IMG/VR virus record: IMGVR_UViG_3300037427_000637
Location: 1-42,828 of that record
Direction: 5' to 3' (one strand)
DNA from: a virus
DNA: 42,828 bases
The position numbers were made by a program, and so were the translations under genes. Under the pieces are notes generated by a model. That model was given only the letters and a program-made list of their open reading frames with translations. It was not told where the DNA came from and made no database searches. Below, in pieces: positions 1-9,300 of the stretch (position 1 is its first letter; every line of letters begins with the position of its first letter).

Positions 1-2
1 TA

Positions 3-269
3 GCGAAACTTGCACCTAAGATATGTGCTTCTAGATTACCTAGTGCTAAGATTGGCACATCAATTACTTGCGGATCAAAGGTTGCGGTAGGTGCCCCTAA
101 TGTGTTATTATGTAAAGGTGGTGACTCAGTTAGCAAACTTGCTGCTTTAGCTGCTACAATGGCATCATTGGGGATGTTCCCTATTCTATCCATTCCTTCT
201 ATAGGAGGTGGTGGTGGATCTGGATCTCAATCTCCTGGTGACAACTCTGTAACCGATTGCTCTAACTAA
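3..269 (+). CDS. C-terminal part of a protein with PAAR-like repeats (tail-tip or hub associated)
   Basis: Only the last 88 residues are in the window; the 5' end lies upstream. The visible part has two short cysteine/glycine turns (ICASRLPSAKIG and TCGSKVAVGAPNVLLCKGGD) that resemble the repeats of PAAR proteins, which cap the spike of contractile tails. A hydrophobic segment, a GGGGGSGSQS linker and a short polar tail follow. Its place just upstream of gene 25 fits a gp5 hub or gp5.4-like spike-tip protein. The stop codon overlaps the next start as TAATG. The family call is inference from motif and context; the missing N-terminus would settle it. Confidence 0.45.
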   Translation, partial: AKLAPKICASRLPSAKIGTSITCGSKVAVGAPNVLLCKGGDSVSKLAALAATMASLGMFPILSIPSIGGGGGSGSQSPGDNSVTDCSN

Positions 270-409
270 TGGCACTTTATTCAAACAACTCAGACAAAAT
301 TGAACCGACCCCTAAAAAGACCAGTCAAGGCTCTGGTGCTCACACTAAGTATTCTGCTACTTCACGTAATAAGGCACGTAAACCGTACAGAGGTCAAGGT
401 AGAGGATGA
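269..409 (+). CDS. small basic protein of unknown function
   Basis: This 46-residue frame starts at an ATG overlapping the upstream stop (TAATG) and ends at a TGA overlapping the next ATG (ATGA). The product is very hydrophilic and basic, with many Lys, Arg, Ser and Thr residues, a SRNKARKPYRGQGRG tail, no hydrophobic core and no cysteines. It is probably disordered and could bind nucleic acid or an acidic partner. I do not recognise a domain. The overlaps on both sides, the compact arrangement and the absence of any other gene in this interval support real coding. Its position between the spike-like protein and gene 25 suggests a minor structural or assembly role, which is only inference. 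Confidence 0.65.
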   Translation: MALYSNNSDKIEPTPKKTSQGSGAHTKYSATSRNKARKPYRGQGRG

Positions 410-543
410 ATTACAGCAATATGTGGAACAAGGTAGCAGAACTCCTGACAACACTCTCTAAAAGAGATAATGTGGAGTATAGAGTTCGGGCTACTCCTGA
501 ATCTGTTGATGCTAAACTTTGTAAAATTGGGGAATTTCGTTAA
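406..543 (+). CDS. small conserved-looking protein of unknown function
   Basis: This 45-residue frame starts at an ATG sharing four bases with the upstream stop (ATGA at 406-409) and ends with TAA overlapping the next ATG as TAATG. The N-terminal half (NMWNKVAELLTTLSKRD) should form an amphipathic helix. The second half (VEYRVRATPESVDAKLCKIG) is strand-like and polar with one cysteine. No family is recognised. The evidence for coding is its fit into a chain of overlapping genes that would otherwise leave a gap. Confidence 0.6.
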   Translation: MNYSNMWNKVAELLTTLSKRDNVEYRVRATPESVDAKLCKIGEFR

Positions 544-785
544 TGCAATGGATCTATAAGATCTGGACTGAAATCGGATATGGTGAAGGAGTTATCCTCA
601 CTCTCTGGTTAGTAGGTTTGTACTGGGGTAAAAAGAGATTAGATTATCATTTTGCCCGTAAGACATCCAAGGTAGTATACAATGTAAAGGTTGTACCAGA
701 TTCACATATTAGTGTAGATCACGCTCATATCGAACAGATTGATGATATACACGGTGATCTAACTACTCATCCTAGAAAATACTAA
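543..785 (+). CDS. small protein with one predicted membrane segment
   Basis: The 80-residue product has an N-terminal hydrophobic stretch (about residues 14-29, GEGVILTLWLVGLYWG) followed directly by a positive cluster (KKRLDYHFARKTSK). This is the pattern of a single membrane-spanning segment with the C-terminus in the cytoplasm. The C-terminal half is hydrophilic and rich in Asp and His (DSHISVDHAHIEQIDDIHGD). The ATG overlaps the upstream TAA and the TAA overlaps the next ATG, so it should be translationally coupled to both neighbours. Function is unknown. A membrane protein among baseplate genes could act in lysis, in membrane-associated baseplate assembly or in superinfection effects, but nothing in the sequence chooses among these. 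Confidence 0.7.
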   Translation: MQWIYKIWTEIGYGEGVILTLWLVGLYWGKKRLDYHFARKTSKVVYNVKVVPDSHISVDHAHIEQIDDIHGDLTTHPRKY

Positions 786-1084
786 TGTATCAAGCATTAC
801 CTAGGTGTTTACACGTAAAAGATAGCCCTGTCGCTGGACAGGGTTTATTTGCTTTGGAGGATATACCCGATGATGTTTATCTGGGTATATCACACGTTGT
901 GGTTGATGAAGATATTATGAGAACCCCTTTAGGTGGGTTTGTTAACCATAGTGAAACTCCTAATTGCGTTAAAGTATTTGAAGAAGAGGAATGGGGTAAG
1001 ATATATCATATGCGTACTATAAGACCCATTAAAAAGGGAGAAGAGTTGTTTTTGAAATATACCTTTTACGAAGTCGCTAAATAA
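785..1084 (+). CDS. minimal SET-domain protein (putative protein-lysine methyltransferase)
   Basis: The 99-residue product has the landmarks of a SET domain in order: a GQGLFA turn at residues 18-23 following SPVAG (the S-adenosylmethionine-binding N-terminal motif), FVNHSETPNC at 52-61 (the NHS..PN pseudoknot motif) and RPIKKGEELFLKY at 80-92, with GEEL and a downstream Tyr in the usual catalytic position. SET enzymes transfer methyl groups from S-adenosylmethionine to protein lysines. This one lacks pre- and post-SET zinc regions and has almost no insert, so it is close to the smallest possible form. The target is unknown: a virion protein or a host protein are both possible. It closes the chain of overlapping small genes, and its TAA lies in the CTAAATA motif preceding gene 25. 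Confidence 0.8.
   Translation: MYQALPRCLHVKDSPVAGQGLFALEDIPDDVYLGISHVVVDEDIMRTPLGGFVNHSETPNCVKVFEEEEWGKIYHMRTIRPIKKGEELFLKYTFYEVAK
1077..1083 (+). promoter_or_regulatory. T4-type late promoter (CTAAATA) for gene 25
   Basis: CTAAATA lies 26 bases before the gene 25 ATG and overlaps the SET gene stop codon (TAA at 1082-1084). It matches the relaxed late-promoter form used by T4-like cyanophages. No -35 element is expected for this class. Confidence 0.55.
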
Positions 1085-1108
1085 AGTGACGAACCAGTGA
1101 TTTCGTAA

Positions 1109-1507
1109 ATGCCAAAGTCGGTTAACTTTAAGGATATATCCATTTCATTGGGTATGAATCCAGTAACCAACGACGTTCTTACAATTACCGACGAAGCTTC
1201 GGTGAAAAGATCGTTATATAATATTGTGATGACCAGAAAGGGAGAAAGATTTTTTAAACCCGATCTTGGTAGTAATGTAGCGGATCTATTGTTTGAACCA
1301 TTAGATTCAGCGACAGCCTCTCTTTTGCAAGAAGAGATTGAATATGTCATTATTAAATACGAACCACGTATTAACTTAATTCGTTGTGATGTAGAAGCCA
1401 ATTACGATAGTAATGGTTTTGATTGTGCAATTTCATTTGAAATTATCGGTATTGATTCCGATGTGCAAGTTCGTGATGTAGATTTCTTCCTAGAAAGAAC
1501 ACGATAA
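1109..1507 (+). CDS. 25: baseplate wedge subunit gp25
   Basis: The 132-residue product matches the gp25/GPW family of contractile-tail baseplate proteins in size and motifs. Visible landmarks are TRKGERFFKPDLGSN (42-56), the conserved GER..P..G turn, then LFEP (61-64) and the YEPRI segment (84-88) that in the family contributes to the core contacting the sheath and gp6. It should sit at the inner baseplate and help nucleate the sheath. It is followed without a gap by gene 6, the arrangement usual in T4-like phages. The length equals that of T4 gp25. The start was chosen because it follows the late promoter at a normal distance and gives the expected N-terminus. Confidence 0.92.
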   Translation: MPKSVNFKDISISLGMNPVTNDVLTITDEASVKRSLYNIVMTRKGERFFKPDLGSNVADLLFEPLDSATASLLQEEIEYVIIKYEPRINLIRCDVEANYDSNGFDCAISFEIIGIDSDVQVRDVDFFLERTR

Positions 1508-3322
1508 ATGTCTTACGTTCAAGTTGCCAATTTAGACTTTACAGAGGTTAAATCCTCCTTAAAGGAATACCTGCGTAGTAATAGTGATTTCACTGATTAC
1601 GATTTTGAAGGTTCGACTCTATCTACCCTATTAGATGTACTAGCGTATAACACGTACTACACGGCGTTTAACGCTAATATGGTAGTAAATGAGGCGTTCC
1701 TTGAATCAGCGACCCTCAGGGACAATGTGGTCTCTCTGGCGAAACAAATCGGGTATCTTCCCAAGTCATCTGTAGCTCCAACATCAGTTCTAGATATTGC
1801 TGCTGATTTTAGCACAGAAAATAATATTCCAGAGATCGTTAAACTCCCAAGAGGATCTCAATTCCTTACCAGAATAAATGGTACCACTTATTCATTCATT
1901 ACAGCAAAAGATTATGTTGCAGGATTGAATACACAACATATTGCTAACTTTACTGAAGTTGAGATTAAGGAGGGAAATTATGTCACTGAAACATTCACCT
2001 TTAACGCTGCTATTCCCCAAAGATTTGTTCTTCAGAATGCAGGAATTGATACAGGTACTCTCAAAGTCACTATTAGACCAACATTTAATAGTACTAGTGT
2101 GGTTGAGTATCGCCTAGCAGAAAACATTATAGGGTATGATAGCACATCACAAGTATTCTTCTTGCAAGAAGGAGAAGATGAGCGTTATGAGATCATTTTT
2201 GGTGATGGTATATTAGGTAAGAAGTTAGAATCAAACAATTATATTGAAGTATCGTATATTACAACCAATGGGTCAGCTGCCAATGCTGCCAGAGTGTTCT
2301 CCTATGGTGCTGTATTGGAAGATAGCACTGGTGGTAGTGATTATGCTCCTTCAATTGTATTAACCACTACTACAGCAGCATCTGGAGGTGAGTCTCTTGA
2401 ATCGATCGATTCTATCAAAAGAAATGCTCCGAAGTTTTTTAACTCACAAAATAGAGCAGTTACCGCAGATGACTACGAATCCATTATCCGTAATATTTTC
2501 CCTGCAATTGCTGACATCGTTTGTTATGGTGGAGAGGACGCTAGCCCACCAGAATACGGTAAAGTCAAGATTGTCATAAAACCTGCTTACTCTGCTTCAT
2601 TATCACAATATACTAAAAATTTAATTTCTACAGACCTCAAGAAGTTTTCTGTAGTATCAGTGACACCTGAAATCGTTGATCCATCAATTACATACGTTGA
2701 ATTGCAATCAAACGTATACTATAACAAATCCAAGACAACTTTAAACAAATCAGAATTGAAAGCAGAGGTAATATCTGCATTAACTAGCTACAGAGCAACA
2801 TCTGATCTAGAAAAATTTAATGGTAGGTTTAAATACAGTCGTATAGTTGGTATTATTGATGCCACTGATACTAGTATTACTTCTAATGAAACTAGTATTA
2901 AATTAAGAAAGGACTTTGTTCCTGTATTAAATACAGTAACACAATATGAAGTGTGTTACCAAAACCTTATTAAGAGTGGATGCTCAAGTCCTTCTGTACA
3001 AAGCAGTGGTTTTGTAGTTGCTGGCTATCCAAGTGATATCGTCTACTTAGCAGACGATCAAAAAGGAAATATTTACCTTTACAAGATTGATCCTACTACT
3101 CAAGAAAGATTTGTTCTAAATGCACAGCAAGGAACAGTTGATTACGAGAAAGGAGAAGTAATGTTGAATCGGTTAAATATAATCAAAGGAAGTTATGATG
3201 ATGAAAGGGTAGAACTTCGTGTTACTCCTTCAAACAAAGACATATACGCTTATCGTGAAGCATATCTAAGTTTAGATTTGCAGTCTAGCGTATTCCTGAT
3301 CACCCAAGAAGCACTAATCTGA
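1508..3322 (+). CDS. 6: baseplate wedge subunit gp6
   Basis: The 604-residue protein resembles the gp6/gpJ baseplate family. The N-terminus (DFTEVKSSLKEYLRSNSDFTDYDFEGS) and the early LLDVLAYNTYYTAFNANM helix are typical. The FGDGILGKKL turn at residues 231-240 followed by IEVSY is the classic baseplate-J motif. A second typical region begins with NAPKFFNSQNRAVTADDYES. gp6 forms dimers that link wedges into the inner baseplate ring around the hub. It is slightly shorter than T4 gp6 (660 residues). ATG follows the gene 25 TAA directly (TAAATG), suggesting coupled translation. Confidence 0.93.
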   Translation: MSYVQVANLDFTEVKSSLKEYLRSNSDFTDYDFEGSTLSTLLDVLAYNTYYTAFNANMVVNEAFLESATLRDNVVSLAKQIGYLPKSSVAPTSVLDIAADFSTENNIPEIVKLPRGSQFLTRINGTTYSFITAKDYVAGLNTQHIANFTEVEIKEGNYVTETFTFNAAIPQRFVLQNAGIDTGTLKVTIRPTFNSTSVVEYRLAENIIGYDSTSQVFFLQEGEDERYEIIFGDGILGKKLESNNYIEVSYITTNGSAANAARVFSYGAVLEDSTGGSDYAPSIVLTTTTAASGGESLESIDSIKRNAPKFFNSQNRAVTADDYESIIRNIFPAIADIVCYGGEDASPPEYGKVKIVIKPAYSASLSQYTKNLISTDLKKFSVVSVTPEIVDPSITYVELQSNVYYNKSKTTLNKSELKAEVISALTSYRATSDLEKFNGRFKYSRIVGIIDATDTSITSNETSIKLRKDFVPVLNTVTQYEVCYQNLIKSGCSSPSVQSSGFVVAGYPSDIVYLADDQKGNIYLYKIDPTTQERFVLNAQQGTVDYEKGEVMLNRLNIIKGSYDDERVELRVTPSNKDIYAYREAYLSLDLQSSVFLITQEALI

Positions 3323-3325
3323 TAA

Positions 3326-6300
3326 ATGACAGGTCCAAGTCTAGCAGCACTGATAGAAAGTCAGTTACCAGACTTCGTTGTCGAGGATTATCCCCTCGTC
3401 ACGAATTTTCTGTCGAAATATTATGAAGCATTATCGATAAGTGAAGGTCCCCAAGACATAATCAACAATTTTGAGAAATATCTCGATGTTGATACGTTCT
3501 CACCAGAGATTTTAGTTAAAACTGCTAGTTTAGCAATTGAAATTGGGTCTGGTACGGCTAATATCGATATTACAGTCGATAAGACTGATGGATTCCCTGA
3601 AAAGAGTGGAATCATAATGATCGATCAAGAAATTTTCTTGTATTCGACTAAAACAGATACTCAATTTTTAAATTGTGTCCGTGGATATAGTGCAAAGACA
3701 CAAATTGGTAATTTATACGAACCAATTAAGTATGTTGAGTCTAATAGTGCGGTACATAAGCAATTTGCAGTTGTCAACAACTTAAGCAACCTTCTATTGG
3801 CTGCTTTAATCAAGAATTACGAAGAACAGTATACTAGCGGTTTCCCATATCCTTACCTTAGAGACCAAACGAACAAAAATCTCTTAGTTAAGAGAATAAA
3901 GGATTTCTATCGTGTTAAGGGTACCCCACAGTCATTGGAGTTCATCTTCCAGATGCTGTTTAGTGTCAAACCAGACATTATATACCCAAAAGAGAATGTT
4001 TATAAGGCATCTGAGTCTGGATGGAATAATAAGGAGTTATTAGTATGCGAAGTTATATCTGGAGACATTAGACAGGTTGTTGGTAACGAGATTGTTCAGA
4101 CTCCTGATCCATATAACCCTGAACTGACTGCTGCTAGTGCAATAATCGACAATATAGTCGGTGAGCCTTATCAAGGTAGTCTACAGTACACTTTAACTAT
4201 TTCTCCTGGAAGTAAGAAGGGTACTTTTGCTATAGCACGTCGTTCATTCCTTATGAATGACCTTCAGAAGACTGCTGGACCTGGAGATCGCATAGATGTG
4301 TTCTCTACTGTTGGATTTCCTAATAAAGACGGTCGTGTAATCATTGGTAGTGAAGAAATCACATATAGTTTTAAAACTGCTACTCAATTTATCATTAAAG
4401 AGAGAGATGCGGTTAATTCTGACAACAAACAAGAGTATGAACATAAGAAAGGTGTTAGGTGTTTTACTAAGAACAATCTAAGTGGGGTATATCTTGAAAA
4501 TGGTGTTCAGAAAGAAATTAAACTACGTATATACGGTCTTGTTTCAGGATTAGCTTCTAAAGGTATACAGGCTGATGCTTCTGCTGGTTTAGAGTACGAT
4601 GAGACAGCAGACAACTTCTTTGATGTTGCTGCTGGAGGCATACCATATGTTTCCTTCAACAATATGGTTGAATTCAAGTCATCTGGGTTTAGTGATGAAG
4701 AACCATTGACTAATGAGTGGATTATCAATCAAGATTTTGATAAATTATCAGGTTCTGATCCAAGTAACGTAGGAACCAACAATATTAAGAATAAAGTTCT
4801 TTCAGATGTCTCTGCAATCTATAGAGATACAGATAATTACTATATTGCGTCTTCTGGATTCCCATCTTATGCTATAGGACCATTTGACAACATAAGTGTA
4901 CCTGAAGATCAAGAGCATCTCAAAGTTATTCCTAGAAAACCAATAGATGCAAGTTCTAAGAACATTACAACCTCAACAGAGGTTGGTGTTATGGTTAACG
5001 GTGTTCCTTTATTAAATCATAAGTCAACTAGAGGATTAGATTTCGGTAAATTACAATCAATCTCTATTACTAATCCAGGTAGAAATTATAGCGTACCTCC
5101 TTCTGTTAATATTGAAGGGAATGCCACTGCAACTGCTCAAATCAATGGATTAGGTGAAGTTACTGCTGTTAATGTTACAAATCCTGGATCTGGGTATACC
5201 AGTGCTCCAACTGTCACATTCACTAGTGGAACTGGTGGTTTATTCACTGTTTTAATCCAACAAGGAGAAATTGCCAATATTTACCTCTCTGTTAATGCAC
5301 AGGCTGAAATTATTGATGCTGGACAAGACTATACCGAACCACCTCAAGTTTATATCTATGATTCTAGTGGAAAAGGTAAAGGAGCACTCTTTAATTGTCA
5401 AATAGACGTTGCAACAGGTAAGATCACTGGATTTACCAAGCAATCTGGTGGATTTGATTATCAGGAAAGTACAACAACTGTCACATTGGTTCCTGTATCT
5501 AAATTGGCATCTGCAACTGCTGTTTTGACTAGATGGCAGTATAACAGGTACTTAGAGATGCCTGTTGACAATGGAAACGCTGCTGGTGTAGTTGAAACAG
5601 CAAATGATCCTAATTATGGATATTCTTATGGTCATATCATTTCTCCTACCTCTTTAAAGATTTTAAGACAGGATAATGTTGATGGACAGGGTAACCCATT
5701 AGCAAATAAGTCTCATTCTCCTATTATGGGATGGGCTTATGATGGAAATCCGATATATGGTAGTTTTGGATATGAAGATACGTATCAAGATATTACTGCT
5801 GCGAATCCTACCATTAAAAGGATGGAATCTAGTTGGAAACTTAAAACATCTAGGATATCTGATGCCCCAAGTACAAATGACTACTCATTAGGTCGTTTTA
5901 CTAACGATTATGAGTTTGAAGAGCGTTTAGGTGACTTAGATGCTAATAATGGTCGTTTTTGCACAACTCCCGAATTTCCTGAAGGAACATATGCTTATTT
6001 TATGACTTCTGATGATCAGGAGGCACCTACTTTCCCATATTCAATTGGAGAAGCATTTTATAATGTACCAGTTGAAGAAAACTGGAAAACTAAGTCTAAA
6101 CAGTCAGAATTGCCAGATGACGTTCGTAGAAGGACAGTTAATGCTGATGATGTGGCTGGTGAGCTCTTAACCTCTAGAGTTAGTGGTGTTGAGTATGGAC
6201 CAATCACAAATGTTGAAGTTCATCAATCTTCTTACAATTTCACTAATGAAGATGTTCTATATGTTGATAATTCTATTAATAACAATGGAGATGGGTTATT

Positions 6301-9300
6301 TGCTGCTGTAGACCAAATTCAAGGTCAGACAGTTGAATCATTGACTTGCAATACTCCTAAGAACCAATATTTCACTTGCGACAAGAATGTTTACTTAAAT
6401 CACACTGCTACTATCACACAGGAGAATACTGGTGCTACAGCAAACGTTATTGGTAAAATAGACGAAGATGATAGGTTTGTTGTAAAAAATGTTGTAGGTA
6501 CATTTAATTTAACTGATAGCATTAACTCTACAACAGAGATTTACAATTTAACTTTTGATTCTGGAGTTACTGCCATTGTAGGAGATAGAGTCGTATATAC
6601 AGAAACAGCAGGTGGTGTAGCACACGAAGTTGCTATTGGTAAAGTATTGCGTAATGTAGTAGATAAAAATACTCTTATCATAGAATTGCAGTTTGCTAAC
6701 CCAGATAAACTAACCACAGTTGTTGATGGTATTACTACTACGATTCCAACAAGTCAATACAACACTCTTGGCTTCTTTGCTACTGGAAATGGATGTGCAG
6801 TCAATGCAGATGCTGCAACTGTTGTAAATGTAAGGTCTTTATCTAAAGGATTTAAATTATTGGATATTGAGTCTAATATTGCTGTTCTTAAGACATTAGA
6901 TAAGAGGCACGGTCTAGCAGTTGGTGATGAAGTCATTGTTACTGTTCAACCAGACTCTACTATATCTACACAGAAGTATTTTGTCGAGACTAAAAAGTAT
7001 CATAGTTTACAATTAACAGAACCCTCAAAAACCAGTGATATCAATGGATCTGGGGTAGCAAGATTACAACTTATTAATGCTGGTAGTGGATTTACTCCAT
7101 CATCTTCATTTGTTGGGGTTAATCTTACCAATAGTACTGGTACAGGTTCTGCTGGTACAGTAACTGTTAATACAGATGCTGATGGCCACGTTTCTTCATT
7201 CGTCATTATTAATAAAGGTGATGGATATCAGTATGGAAACGTTGTAACTATACAATCTAGTCTTCTAGGTGGTAATGTCAATAGTCAGGAGTGTACATTC
7301 TTTGTAGATGCTGCTGGTTGTGCTAAAAATGATTCTATAATCACACTTACCTCATCTAATGGATTTTCAATTGGTGATATTATAAGAATTACTGATGAAG
7401 AGTGTAAGATCACTAATGTTGATGGTAACAACATCACTGTAAACCGTGGAGTTAATGATACAGAAGTAGAAGACCATATTGAAGGTGTATCTGTTGAACT
7501 ATTAACTAAGGCATACAGATTTACAAAAGATAGTTCTCTTTCTTTTGGAGGAAATACTGCTTATGTTGATTCTTATGATGAGACTACTCAGGTTCTAGTT
7601 GTTTACTATCAGAATGAAGGTGATACGATAGTTTCTACCTCATCTACATTCTTAGATGGAAGTACTCCTGCAAAATCAGTTAGCATAACTTCTACTATAC
7701 CAACATCGTTAAGATTTAGATTTAAAAAGGATGGTGAGACTGAATGGAGTAAAAATATTAGCTTAGACATTCAAAGAACATATCGATACCTATTTGACAC
7801 TAGTGATGCATCACTGGTTAATAGAAATCTTAAGTTCTATGAAAACGTTTATAAAACTACTGATTTAGTACAATCATTCCAGTCAAACATCAAACCAGGT
7901 AATACTGGATCATTTACTTCTTTCCAATTAGGATATGGTATTCCAATAGACGGTACTATTTGGAATAGTACACCTGTACTAGATATCCCACCTAAAATTT
8001 ACTATGGAGAGGTAGCTGAGAAGATCGATGCTGAAGGTCAGTTCTTTACTCTTGTAGAAGACCCATTTGCAGGAAAACACGCTGTCTTCTATGGTTATGA
8101 ATACGAATTTGCTTATAGATTACCATCAACTCCTCAAAATGAAGGATTTACTAATGTTCAGTATTATACCGACTCTCTATACGCTGTAGGAGCGATTAAG
8201 AGGGTTAAAGTCATTAGTGGTGGTAAAAACTATACGATGCCACCTCAAGTTCCTGGTGTTTTCTTAAATAAGCGTTTTAGAGGTAATTTTGAATTAAATA
8301 TCACGGATGGACGTATTGTATCTGTTACAGTTACTGATACTGGTTTAAATTACTCACAACCAGTTGTATTACTTGAAAATAAAGGTAGTGGAGCAAATGC
8401 CAAGTTTACAGTTGAATTAAGAGCAGATGGAAGCGTAAGTCGTATTATTCCTGTTCAAGAAGGAACTAATTACGATTCAAACACTACTTTACGTCTTTAC
8501 GAGTCTGATGTTAAGATGTTTGCCCACGGAAACGATATTGGTAAATTAGCAACCCTAGAAATCATATCTTCTGGTAAAGACTTCAATAATGATCCAACTT
8601 TAAGTCCACAAGTCAATCCACCCATTGTAATGACTCTAAAAGATATGCCAGATAAGGCATTCTTGAATGGAGAGCTAATTACGCAAAGAAACCTTGGTGG
8701 AGACGTAATTGCTTCTGCTAGAGTTGATTATTGGGTTGACGGAATGAATATCCTTCGTTTGAAAGGATTATATGGAAAGTTCGATAAAAGGTACTCAATC
8801 TATGGAGAAACTCTTCGTAGTACCGCAAATATCCAAGTTATTTACGTTGCGAATATAACTCCCGAAATTGGACCTACAAGTACTTCAGTTGGTTCATATT
8901 CGAGTGATAGAAGTAAATTAAGTGCAGTTTCGCAGAAAGTCCAAGATGGGGTCTATTATCAAGATTATTCTTACGTAGTTAAGTCTACAATCTCTATTAA
9001 CGATTGGAGAGACTTTGTTAAGCGTTTTACCCATCCTGCTGGATTTAACCTCTTTGGAGAGGTCTTAATCGAGTCTGAAGGTGATGGAACGCAACCTAAG
9101 ACCATTGACACCCCACAATCGGGTATTAAGGATAATGGATTCGGTGCTGTTGTTAGTATCATCGAACCAGGCGTTCTTGGTGTTACATCTTTACATAAGA
9201 CAACAAGAATTACACAATCCCACGTTAGAGTCGATTCTATGTCGAAACAGCGTGGTAAGGGAACTATTAACTATAGTGAACAGAATAACGTTGAAATTGA

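Noticed and set aside
1503-1510. GATAAATG before gene 6 as a late promoter
   Set aside because: It is only the TAA-ATG junction of genes 25 and 6, one base off the motif and with no leader. The same applies to GATAAATG at 3321-3328 before the giant gene.
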